Positions 1-6,475 are shown, numbered from the stretch's first letter. The stretch is DNA of 7,005 nucleotides from Flavobacterium psychrophilum (GCA_945861915.1 CAMAWK010000123.1:1-7005), one strand, 5' to 3'. Notes: generated by a model not told the origin, from the letters alone. Program-made: numbers and translations.

Positions 1-19
1 AGGTTGGAAGGACATATGA

Positions 20-811
20 TTAGTGTATATTATTTCCTTTAAACTCGGCTTTTCTTTTTTCTAAAAAAGCGGTTGTTCCTTCTCTAAAATCCTCGGTAGA
101 AAAGCAATCGCCAAAATTCTTGATTTCAATGTCAAATCCATTAATGCCAGAAGTGTAATTAGCATTTACCGCTTCAATGGCTTTGCCAATAGCAATGGGA
201 GAATTTCTCCTAATTTTTTGTGCAATTCCATAGCATAATTCCAAAAGTTCCGATTGTGGTACTACATAATTAATCAAACCATATTGTTTTGCAGTTTCTG
301 CGTCAATCATTCCTGCGGTTAGAATTAGTTCCATTGCACGACCTTTACCAACTAATTGTGGCAATCGTTGCGTACCGCCATATCCAGGAATTACACCAAG
401 CGAAGTTTCGGGCAATCCCATTTTGGCATTATCCGAAGCGATTCGGAAATGACACGCCATAGCTAATTCTAAACCACCGCCCAAGGCAAATCCATTAATG
501 GCAGCAATGACAGGCGTTTTCATATTCTCTATAAAATCAAATAAAATTTGTTGTCCGTGAGCGGCTAACAGCGATCCTTCTTTTGCGCTGAAATGAGCAA
601 ATTCGGCAATATCAGCTCCTGCAACAAAAGCCTTATGCCCACTTCCTGTGATGATAATTACCTGAACATCCGTATATTTTTCTATTGCTTCCAATGCCCC
701 GCACAACTCTTGAATCGTGGCTTTATTCAAAGCATTTAACTTTTCAGGGCGATTGATAAAAATAGTAGCGATACCATTTTCGTTTTCAACAAGGATGTTT
801 TCAAAAGTCAT
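20..811 (-). CDS. Enoyl-CoA hydratase (crotonase family)
   Basis: This 263-residue protein is a full-length crotonase, expected to hydrate trans-2-enoyl-CoA to 3-hydroxyacyl-CoA in the cytosol during fatty-acid or related acyl-CoA breakdown. Visible motifs are the N-terminal FINRPEKLNALN, the oxyanion-hole and CoA segment FVAGADIAEF (62-71), and GFALGGGLELAM (107-118). Glu115 and Glu135 (in GLPETSLG) are 20 residues apart, matching the two catalytic glutamates (144 and 164) of rat mitochondrial enoyl-CoA hydratase, so hydratase activity is likely retained. IPGYGGTQRL and the C-terminal FREGTTAFLEKR are also typical. The ATG at 811 lies only 11 bp after the histidine kinase stop, so the two are probably co-transcribed. 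The exact substrate chain length cannot be read from the sequence, and other crotonase reactions remain possible. No link to heme synthesis is evident. Confidence 0.93.
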   Translation of the reverse strand: MTFENILVENENGIATIFINRPEKLNALNKATIQELCGALEAIEKYTDVQVIIITGSGHKAFVAGADIAEFAHFSAKEGSLLAAHGQQILFDFIENMKTPVIAAINGFALGGGLELAMACHFRIASDNAKMGLPETSLGVIPGYGGTQRLPQLVGKGRAMELILTAGMIDAETAKQYGLINYVVPQSELLELCYGIAQKIRRNSPIAIGKAIEAVNANYTSGINGFDIEIKNFGDCFSTEDFREGTTAFLEKRKAEFKGNNIH

Positions 812-822
812 AACAATAGTAT

Positions 823-2295
823 TTATTGGTTGATAATAGGTAAAGAAACCATAAAAGTAGTTCCTTTAACTTTTTGTGATTCGAATGTAATAGTGCCGTT
901 ATAGTTTTCGATACTATTTTTGATAATGCTTAAACCCAATCCCATGCCGCTTGATTTCGTGGTAAATTTAGGTTCAAATATTCGTTGAGAATCTTCTGTT
1001 GCAATCCCAATTCCGTTATCGGCAACGGTTATGATCACTTGATTTAATTCTCTTTTTACGCCCACAGAAATCATTTTAATTTCTTGATTTTCAGGAATAG
1101 ATTGAATGGCATTTTTGACCAAATTAGTGATAATTCGAATGAGTTGTGTTCGGTCTATTTTGGAAATAATCTCGGCTGAATCCGCTTTAAAATGAATGTA
1201 TTCTTCGTTAAAAATTTCCAAAGCCAATTCAACTACATCTACTACATTCAAGGTTTCGTTTTGTTGTGCAGGCATAGAAGCAAAATTCGAAAAAGCTGAA
1301 GCCACCGAACTCATCGTGTCAATTTGCTGAATCAATGCTTCTGAATAATCGTTGATTTTTTGTTTTAGATTAGGATCGTTGGGATCAAACTTTCGTTGAA
1401 AACTTTGCACCGTCAATCGCATAGGTGTGAGTGGATTTTTTATTTCGTGTGCGACCTGTTTTGCCATTTCGCGCCAAGCTTCTTCACGTTCGCTTTGAGC
1501 TAATTTCAAAGCACTTTCTTCAAGTTCATCGACCATCGCATTGTAGGCTTTTATCAAAAGATTGATTTCTTTGCTATTGGCTTCAATGACAATTTTCTCG
1601 TTTTTTTGGTTCAAACTGGTCTCGCTCAATTTGTCCGAAATAGTTTTTAAGGATTTTGTAATATAAGACGACAAAAAATAAGCCACTGCAAATGCTACCA
1701 AAAGCATAAAACTATAGACTTGAGCCAATCTAATAAGAAAGTTTTGGAGTTCGGTTTGGTAATGTCCGTCATCTTCAACATACGGCAAATTCAAAACACC
1801 TAATGGTTTAAATTTATCATCTTTGATTAAACTGTATGAAGAGCGATTCTTTTTTCCGTTTACGTTTCTAATGTCCACAAATCGTTTTTCGATAGACGAT
1901 TGTACTAATTTTAGAATGTATTTTGGGATGGGTGGTGCTACTGCATCAATTGAAAATTTAGATTTCGAAGACTTTAAAAGTTTACCCTCTAGGCTATAAA
2001 TATTAATTTCGAGATTGTGAATGTCCGACAATTCGTGAATTTTGTCCTTAAAAATTAAGGATAAATTAGTTGGCGAAAGTGGATATGTGGTATTCGAAAG
2101 TACATAATTTATATTTTCTTTTATCGCATCTTCCTTGCGGTCTAGTCGTTCTTGGTGGTATTCTTTTGCCTCATTTTTGAATTGAATAATCGAAATGGAA
2201 GCCATCAAAATCGAAGCCACAACAATCAATACAATCATCGAAAGGAAAATCCTAATTCGTAACGAAAGTTTTGATATTTTGAAGATCTTAATCAT
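823..2295 (-). CDS. NtrY-like membrane sensor histidine kinase
   Basis: This 490-residue protein is a classical inner-membrane two-component sensor kinase. It shows a membrane segment at about 16-38, an extracytoplasmic sensor region of about 150 residues, a second membrane segment at about 190-211 and a HAMP-like linker at about 212-262. The kinase core follows: an H box AHEIKNPLTPM with His283 as the phosphoacceptor, an N box NLVKNAIQ (391-398), a G1 box ADNGIGI (from 425), an F box IFEPKFTTKS (439-448) and a G2 box GMGLGLSI (450-457). The H box and overall plan resemble the NtrY branch (COG5000). All catalytic elements are present. No response regulator is encoded in this window, so the partner is unknown, and the sensor region matches no ligand-binding domain I recognise. 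It follows hemJ after 89 bp and precedes the hydratase by 11 bp. The start is the ATG at 2295, preceded by an A-rich leader. Confidence 0.92.
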   Translation of the reverse strand: MIKIFKISKLSLRIRIFLSMIVLIVVASILMASISIIQFKNEAKEYHQERLDRKEDAIKENINYVLSNTTYPLSPTNLSLIFKDKIHELSDIHNLEINIYSLEGKLLKSSKSKFSIDAVAPPIPKYILKLVQSSIEKRFVDIRNVNGKKNRSSYSLIKDDKFKPLGVLNLPYVEDDGHYQTELQNFLIRLAQVYSFMLLVAFAVAYFLSSYITKSLKTISDKLSETSLNQKNEKIVIEANSKEINLLIKAYNAMVDELEESALKLAQSEREEAWREMAKQVAHEIKNPLTPMRLTVQSFQRKFDPNDPNLKQKINDYSEALIQQIDTMSSVASAFSNFASMPAQQNETLNVVDVVELALEIFNEEYIHFKADSAEIISKIDRTQLIRIITNLVKNAIQSIPENQEIKMISVGVKRELNQVIITVADNGIGIATEDSQRIFEPKFTTKSSGMGLGLSIIKNSIENYNGTITFESQKVKGTTFMVSLPIINQ

Positions 2296-2302
2296 CTTTT
2301 TT

Positions 2303-2390
2303 CAGTATTCAGTGTTCAAATTATAAGTTTTCAATTGTAAATTGTGTTCTAATTTTAGGCTACTATCCAAACACTAAAAACTGATTACTG
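2303..2390. repeat. Facing CAGTnnT heptad repeats (imperfect inverted repeat)
   Basis: On the plus strand, two tandem heptads CAGTATT and CAGTGTT occupy 2303-2316. At the other end of the gap the minus strand reads CAGTAAT, CAGTTTT and TAGTGTT (2390 down to 2370), so the two short arrays face each other. AGTGTT (2311-2316) can pair with AACACT (2370-2375), and the outer CAGT/ACTG copies allow further imperfect pairing. The right arm runs across the hemJ stop codon (2385-2387). The intervening AT-rich sequence (2317-2369) shows nothing else beyond a 5-bp hairpin, CAATT/AATTG, at 2332-2344. The element could act on the hemJ to histidine-kinase transcript, but there is no U-run in the minus direction that would make it a standard intrinsic terminator. 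Confidence 0.5.
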
Positions 2391-2933
2391 ACCATTTTTT
2401 CTTTCTCTAATTCGTTTATAAAACCTAAAACCTAGCATAATTAAAACCGAAAACAAAACAATTCCGACTACGCCGTAAATCCAATTGAAAGCGTTTTTTA
2501 GAATTACTAAAAAAACCACCGCGAATAGAATGATTGTAGCACCTTCGTTCCATAATCGCATAAAATTGGAGCTGTATTTTACTTCGTCTTTTTGCAACTG
2601 ATTATAAATTTGCTGGCATTTTATTTGGTATCCAATTAGTAAAAAGATAAAACCTAATTTTACGTGCATCCAAGGCATTTGTAGCCAAACAGGCATTAAA
2701 ACTAGCAACCAAATAGCAAACAACACCGCCAAAACTGCGCTGGGCCAAGTGATAATGTACCATAAGCGATAGGTCATTATTTTATATTGTTTTTGCAAAA
2801 TTTCTTTTTCCGGTGATGGTTTTTCGCTGGCTTCAATTTGATACACAAACAAGCGAACTATGTAAAACAAACCAGCAAACCATGTGATGACAAAGATGAG
2901 GTGAAGCGATTTTAGGTAGTTGTAGAGTTCCAT
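2385..2933 (-). CDS. hemJ: Protoporphyrinogen IX oxidase, HemJ type
   Basis: This 182-residue inner-membrane protein would oxidise protoporphyrinogen IX to protoporphyrin IX, the penultimate step of heme synthesis, supplying the ferrochelatase encoded just upstream. Such proteins are often labelled CopD family. The N-terminus carries the HemJ signature, with WFAGLFYIVRLFVY at 18-31 closely matching cyanobacterial HemJ as I remember it, and the conserved early histidine (His11). A WxHxK motif follows (Trp88, His90, Lys92), with the lysine corresponding to a residue reported as important in Synechocystis HemJ, and LWNEGATIIL lies at 127-136. Four to five membrane segments are visible, at about 8-30, 60-80, 88-105, 132-148 and 152-170, ending in a basic tail. 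Family members bind heme b. The ATG at 2933 has an A-rich leader. The gene sits 74 bp after hemH and is bracketed by heptad-repeat arrays. The hem neighbourhood strongly favours HemJ over a copper-related role. Confidence 0.9.
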   Translation of the reverse strand: MELYNYLKSLHLIFVITWFAGLFYIVRLFVYQIEASEKPSPEKEILQKQYKIMTYRLWYIITWPSAVLAVLFAIWLLVLMPVWLQMPWMHVKLGFIFLLIGYQIKCQQIYNQLQKDEVKYSSNFMRLWNEGATIILFAVVFLVILKNAFNWIYGVVGIVLFSVLIMLGFRFYKRIRERKNGQ

Positions 2934-2940
2934 ATTTTTT

Positions 2941-3003
2941 GTTTAAAGTTTAAAATTTAAGGTTTAAGTCCGTAAAACAACTTTAAACCTTAAACATTTA
3001 AAC
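2941..3003. repeat. Facing GTTTAAR heptad arrays forming a long hairpin
   Basis: This element fills almost all of the hemH-hemJ gap. The plus strand carries four tandem heptads at 2941-2968: GTTTAAA, GTTTAAA, ATTTAAG and GTTTAAG. The minus strand carries three facing copies: GTTTAAA (3003-2997), GTTTAAG (2995-2989) and GTTTAAA (2988-2982). Positions 2956-2967 pair perfectly with 2983-2994 (12 bp) around a 15-nt loop, and the outer GTTTAAA (2941-2947) can pair with TTTAAAC (2997-3003). In the direction of hem transcription (minus) the stem is followed by an A-run and the hemJ start codon, not a U-run, so it is unlikely to be an intrinsic terminator for hemH. An intercistronic mRNA structure that affects stability or hemJ translation is a possible role. 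Confidence 0.65.
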
Positions 3004-3007
3004 ATTT

Positions 3008-4021
3008 TTATTTAGCCCAATTGTTAATCCAGTTTTTCACTACATCACACCATTCTTCCTCATCATTCAAACAAGGAATTGCCATAAATTCCTCACCACC
3101 GTGATGTTTAAATTCTTCATTGGCTTCCATTGCGATTTCTTCTAAAGTTTCTAAACAATCGGCAACAAAGGCTGGAGTTACAACAGCTAATTTCTTGATG
3201 CCTTTTTCGGGCATTTTGTTTACTTCAACATCGGTGTAGGGCGTGAGCCATTTGTCGCCAGCCAATCGGGATTGAAAAGTTTGACTGTATTTTTCTTTTG
3301 GAATGTTCAAGTATTCGGTCACCAATTTGGTGGTTTCATAACATTGGTGGCTGTAACAAAACTCGTGAGCTGGGGATGGAGTACTGCAACAAGTTCGGTC
3401 CATTTTGCAATGCGATTTTGTTATGTCAGTTTTGCGAATGTGTCTTTTTGGGACTCCATGATAAGAAAACAATAAATGGTCGTATTCAAAACTTTCTAAA
3501 TGTTTTTTGATGCTTTCCGCCAATACTTTGATGTAATCAGGTTTGTTGTAAAATGCAGGAACAATGGTAAATTTCATTTCCGGAAAATGTTTCGCTCGCA
3601 ATTCTTCCGCCAAAACTAAAATCGTCGTAGTCGATGCCATAGCGTGTTGCGGATACAAAGGAAAAAGCATCACATCGTTTACCCCTTTATCGTGTAATTC
3701 TTGCAGTCCTTTTAAGATGGAAATAGTTCCATATCGCATGGCAAGTGCTACAGGAATATCCACTTTTACTGCCACCTTTTGGTGCATTTTATTAGAAATC
3801 ACAATCAGCGGCGAACCTTCTTTTGTCCAAATTCTTGCATACGCTTCAGCCGATTTTTTGGGTCTTGTTTGAAGAATGATTCCTCGAACCAACAAAGCTC
3901 TTAATAAAAATGGTACATCGATTACGAATCGATCCATTAAAAATTCATCTAAATACGGTTTTACATCTTTGGCGGTTGGGCTTTCTGGTGAGCCTAAATT
4001 TACGAGTAATACTCCTTTCAT
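3008..4021 (-). CDS. hemH: Ferrochelatase with internal Cys-rich segment
   Basis: This 337-residue ferrochelatase inserts Fe2+ into protoporphyrin IX to make protoheme, the last step of the pathway, in the cytoplasm or at the inner membrane. It opens with KGVLLVNLGSPESP, has the metal-site histidine His188 in FSYHGVPKRH (185-194), and has ADCLETLEE (287-295) with the conserved acidic Glu291. Length is normal for a bacterial enzyme. Just after His188 there is a cluster of five cysteines (Cys205, Cys211, Cys212, Cys222, Cys227) resembling the internal [2Fe-2S]-ligating segment described for some Gram-negative ferrochelatases such as that of Bdellovibrio. Cluster binding here is inference. The start ATG at 4021 is preceded by a run of nine A residues and AAATC instead of a Shine-Dalgarno site. 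The gene lies 95 bp downstream of the AraC-type regulator and 74 bp upstream of hemJ. With a HemJ beside it, a protoporphyrin substrate is more likely than coproporphyrin. Confidence 0.96.
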   Translation of the reverse strand: MKGVLLVNLGSPESPTAKDVKPYLDEFLMDRFVIDVPFLLRALLVRGIILQTRPKKSAEAYARIWTKEGSPLIVISNKMHQKVAVKVDIPVALAMRYGTISILKGLQELHDKGVNDVMLFPLYPQHAMASTTTILVLAEELRAKHFPEMKFTIVPAFYNKPDYIKVLAESIKKHLESFEYDHLLFSYHGVPKRHIRKTDITKSHCKMDRTCCSTPSPAHEFCYSHQCYETTKLVTEYLNIPKEKYSQTFQSRLAGDKWLTPYTDVEVNKMPEKGIKKLAVVTPAFVADCLETLEEIAMEANEEFKHHGGEEFMAIPCLNDEEEWCDVVKNWINNWAK

Positions 4022-4116
4022 GATTTATTTTTTTTTAAAAATAAGTAAACTTTTTTTTTGATACACTTTGATTAACTTTTATTTATTTATTGTTGAATTG
4101 GTAAACCTTTTTTTGA

Positions 4117-4989
4117 TTAAGTATTTGGATTAATAGCCATCAAATATTTTTTGGGTGTAGTGGCAAACTTCTTTTTGAAAGCAGCAATAAAATGACTTCC
4201 AGTGCTATAGCCAATTTTTAATCCCACTTCGTTTACGTTATACGAACCAGAATCTAACAGTTGTCGTGCCAATTCCATTTTATAATCGAACAAAAAACCA
4301 TAAACTGTATCGCCATAAATTTGCTTGAAACCCATTTTAAGTTTCTTTAAACTCAAACCCACTTGTTCTGCTAATGCGTCTAAACCTGGTGGCTCTGCCA
4401 TGTTTTGAATCATTATTTCTTTGGCTTTTTTAATTTTCATCACGTTTTCTTCGTCAATCAAAAACGGACATTGTTCTGCATTTGGGTCTTCGTTTCTGTT
4501 AAAATACAAGCTCAATAGCTCATAGCCCTTGCCTTTATAATATAGATTTTTGATAGATGGATTTAAGTTATAATGAAACATTTGGTTCAAAACAATCGCC
4601 ATCGATGGACTAATATCGTTTTCGTTATAGTACTTTTTGTCTTTGTTTTCTTGGCTTAAAAAAGGTATATGTTCGGCATCGGTGGTAAATAGACCGTGAA
4701 ATTTTCTAATCGAAACCAAAATACTTATCACCCACGATTTAGGAGAAATTTCAATATCAAGTGGTAACTCTTTTTGTGGATTGTAAAACAAAAGAGATTT
4801 TTCTTCTTTCAAATCCAATACATACCCGCCCTGATTGAATACAAATTTCACATTTCCTTTCAACCCAAAGTGAAATTGTATTAAGCCTAAATTCACTTGT
4901 CGCTTGTAATGCGCCACCTCGTCTGTGTCATTTTGTAATCGAATCAAGATAAAATCTTCATCAATTTTTATTTCCTCTTTTGAACCCAT
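4117..4989 (-). CDS. AraC-family transcriptional regulator, PchR-like
   Basis: This 290-residue protein has an N-terminal sensing domain and a C-terminal AraC/XylS DNA-binding domain. The second half contains both helix-turn-helix units: about 202-226, including LDALAEQVGLSLKKLKMGF, and about 251-283, including VNEVGLKIGYSTGSHFIAAF and the family signature ending FKKKFATTPKKYL. The N-terminal part (IQFHFGLKGNV, then LLFYNPQKELPLDIE at about 66-80) resembles PchR, the ferri-pyochelin-responsive AraC regulator, as I remember it. The ligand is not known here. The gene is divergent from hemA and upstream of hemH on the same strand, so it is the best candidate for local control of heme synthesis, probably as an activator and possibly self-regulated. 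The ATG at 4989 is supported by the fit of the N-terminus and a 226-bp gap to hemA. The annotation as a regulator is firm; its target genes are inferred from position. Confidence 0.88.
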   Translation of the reverse strand: MGSKEEIKIDEDFILIRLQNDTDEVAHYKRQVNLGLIQFHFGLKGNVKFVFNQGGYVLDLKEEKSLLFYNPQKELPLDIEISPKSWVISILVSIRKFHGLFTTDAEHIPFLSQENKDKKYYNENDISPSMAIVLNQMFHYNLNPSIKNLYYKGKGYELLSLYFNRNEDPNAEQCPFLIDEENVMKIKKAKEIMIQNMAEPPGLDALAEQVGLSLKKLKMGFKQIYGDTVYGFLFDYKMELARQLLDSGSYNVNEVGLKIGYSTGSHFIAAFKKKFATTPKKYLMAINPNT

Positions 4990-5041
4990 AGCGATGTTTT
5001 TTTACTAGTTTAAAATAAAATGCAAGATGTGTTATTTAGAA

Positions 5042-5049
5042 CAAATCTA
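5042..5049 (-). promoter_or_regulatory. Candidate -7 box for the AraC-type regulator gene
   Basis: Read on the minus strand this is TAGATTTG, an exact match to the Bacteroidota -7 consensus TAnnTTTG, about 53 bp upstream of the regulator start codon. A second exact match, TATTTTTG, lies at 5082-5089 on the same strand. Neither has a convincing TTTG-type -33 element about 19 bp upstream, so the choice between them is open. In such AT-rich DNA, matches also arise by chance. Confidence 0.4.
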
Positions 5050-5095
5050 CATAATTTAATTCGAAATAGCTTTATATGCTACAAAAATAAAATAA

Positions 5096-5108
5096 ATATC
5101 GCTAAAAA
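5096..5108 (-). promoter_or_regulatory. Inverted third copy of the putative operator half-site
   Basis: Read on the minus strand this sequence shares TTTTAGCG with the first direct-repeat site upstream of hemA (5130-5137), and it matches each of the two direct sites at 10 of 13 positions. It lies just upstream of the 5082-5089 candidate -7 box of the regulator gene. It could be an autoregulatory or looping half-site for the AraC-type protein. Support is sequence similarity alone. Confidence 0.3.
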
Positions 5109-5128
5109 AACACCCCTTTTTAAAATTA

Positions 5129-5162
5129 CTTTTAGCGTTCTAAATAGTTCTTTAAGCGTTAT
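5129..5162 (+). promoter_or_regulatory. Putative AraC-type operator: 13-bp direct repeat, 21-bp period
   Basis: CTTTTAGCGTTCT (5129-5141) recurs as CTTTAAGCGTTAT (5150-5162), 11 of 13 positions identical, with a start-to-start distance of 21 bp, two turns of the helix. The E. coli araI1-araI2 half-sites have the same direct orientation and spacing. The downstream copy ends 20 bp before the hemA -7 box, so it covers the place where a -33 element would sit, as expected for an activator that contacts RNA polymerase. GC-containing AGCGTT cores are conspicuous in this AT-rich gap. Binding by the adjacent regulator is inferred. Confidence 0.5.
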
Positions 5163-5182
5163 TTTTTGAAAAAGGTTAACAA

Positions 5183-5190
5183 TAACTTTG
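5183..5190 (+). promoter_or_regulatory. Candidate hemA promoter -7 box
   Basis: TAACTTTG matches the Bacteroidota consensus TAnnTTTG exactly and lies 25 bp upstream of the preferred hemA ATG at 5216, giving an expected leader of roughly 20 nt. The nearest TTTG upstream (5165-5168) is only 14 bp away, shorter than the usual spacing of about 19 bp, and the position of an ideal -33 box reads TTAT. The promoter therefore looks weak without an activator. Confidence 0.5.
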
Positions 5191-5215
5191 TTTCACTTTT
5201 ATAGAAGTGTTCTTT

Positions 5216-6475
5216 ATGGAGTTTAACAACGGATCGAAACATACTACTTTTTATGCTATTGGTTTGAGCTACAAAAAAGCCGATGCCGAAATTCGGGGGC
5301 GTTTTAGTTTGAACACAGAGTCTAAAAATCGATTGTTAGACCAAGCCAAAAAAGAGAATATTGAAAGTTTAATCCTTACTTCTACCTGCAACAGGACAGA
5401 AATGTACGGTTTTGCAGAACATCCGTATCAACTCATCAAATTATTGTGCGATAACAGTATTGGCACAGTCGAAGATTTTCAAAAAGTAGCCTATATCTAC
5501 AAAAACCACGAAGCGGTCTCGCATTTATTTCGTGTGGGAACTGGTTTAGACAGCCAAATTTTAGGTGATTTCGAAATTATTGGTCAGTTGAAAGTAGCAT
5601 TTAACGAAAGTAAAGCCAAAAATCTAGTAAACTCTTTTCTTGAAAGATTGATAAACGCGGTCATTCAAGCGAGTAAAAAAATAAAAACACAAACTGAAAT
5701 TTCATCAGGAGCTACTTCGGTTTCTTTTGCAGCAGTACAGTATATTTTTAAAAATGTCGATGATATTGCCAACAAAAACATTCTCCTTTTTGGTACTGGA
5801 AAAATAGGTCGAAATACTTGTGAAAACTTGGTTAAACATACCAAACACGAACAAATTACACTTGTAAACAGGACAAAAGACAAAGCGGAACGTCTGGCCC
5901 GAAAACTAGATGTAGTAGTAAAAGAGTATGCCGATTTACAACTCGAAATTCGCAAAGCCGATGTGCTTGTGGTAGCCACTGGAGCGCAAAACCCGACTGT
6001 AGACAAAACTATTTTGAATCTAAAAAAACCGTTACTCATTTTAGATTTATCGATTCCGAAAAATGTAAATTCAAACGTAGAAAGTATTCCTGAAGTCACA
6101 TTGGTTCATATGGATCAGTTGTCGCAAATTACAGATGAAACCTTAGAAAACAGGAAAAAACAAATTCCGGCAGCAGAAGCGATTATTGAAGAAGTAAAAA
6201 CGGAGTTTTTGACTTGGACCACTAGTCGAAAATTTGCTCCCACCATTCATGCTTTGAAAGCAAAATTGAATGCCATAAAAGAGGGTGAACTTTCGTTGCA
6301 ACGAAAAAAAATATCCAATTTTGATGAAGATCAAGCCGAAATCATAAGCAATAGAATCATCCAAAAAATCACCAATCATTTTGCCAACCACCTAAAAGAC
6401 GACAACACGATGGTGGATGAAAGTATTGAATGGATTGAAAAAATATTTCAAATTGAAACCATATCTAAATCTTAA
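5216..6475 (+). CDS. hemA: Glutamyl-tRNA reductase
   Basis: This 419-residue enzyme reduces glutamyl-tRNA(Glu) to glutamate-1-semialdehyde with NADPH, the first committed step of the C5 route to 5-aminolevulinate, in the cytosol. The catalytic domain contains TSTCNRTEMYG with the nucleophilic Cys58 and the signature HLFRVGTGLDSQILGDFEI (103-121). The NADPH domain begins at about 186 with the nucleotide-binding loop LLFGTGKIGRN, followed by LVNRTKDKAERLA and DVLVVATGA. The C-terminal dimerisation helices follow from about 310. Length is normal. I chose the ATG at 5216 over an in-frame GTG at 5207, which would add three residues and leave only about 10 nt after the predicted transcription start. 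The gene is divergent from the AraC-type regulator and is followed by hemC after 21 bp, so it probably heads a heme operon. Confidence 0.96.
   Translation: MEFNNGSKHTTFYAIGLSYKKADAEIRGRFSLNTESKNRLLDQAKKENIESLILTSTCNRTEMYGFAEHPYQLIKLLCDNSIGTVEDFQKVAYIYKNHEAVSHLFRVGTGLDSQILGDFEIIGQLKVAFNESKAKNLVNSFLERLINAVIQASKKIKTQTEISSGATSVSFAAVQYIFKNVDDIANKNILLFGTGKIGRNTCENLVKHTKHEQITLVNRTKDKAERLARKLDVVVKEYADLQLEIRKADVLVVATGAQNPTVDKTILNLKKPLLILDLSIPKNVNSNVESIPEVTLVHMDQLSQITDETLENRKKQIPAAEAIIEEVKTEFLTWTTSRKFAPTIHALKAKLNAIKEGELSLQRKKISNFDEDQAEIISNRIIQKITNHFANHLKDDNTMVDESIEWIEKIFQIETISKS

Noticed and set aside
1..42. Possible tail of a plus-strand gene entering from the left edge
   Set aside because: All three plus frames reach a stop within 42 bp (ending at 19, 23 and 42), and the few residues are too short to identify or choose between.
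3272..4061. Several plus-strand open frames of 61-102 codons
   Set aside because: They lie antisense to hemH, whose protein is well conserved, and their translations show no recognisable domain; they are frame shadows.
4022..4116. Promoter or terminator between the AraC-type gene and hemH
   Set aside because: No TAnnTTTG match on the minus strand and no hairpin beyond poly-A/T runs; read-through from the regulator gene is possible but unproven.
5207..5215. In-frame GTG start for hemA, adding three residues
   Set aside because: The ATG at 5216 gives the usual N-terminus and a more reasonable distance from the predicted -7 box.
5665..6391. Minus-strand open frames of 144 and 82 codons inside hemA
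   Set aside because: They are antisense to a clear glutamyl-tRNA reductase, with Ser/Phe-rich translations typical of shadows of Lys/Glu-rich coding sequence.
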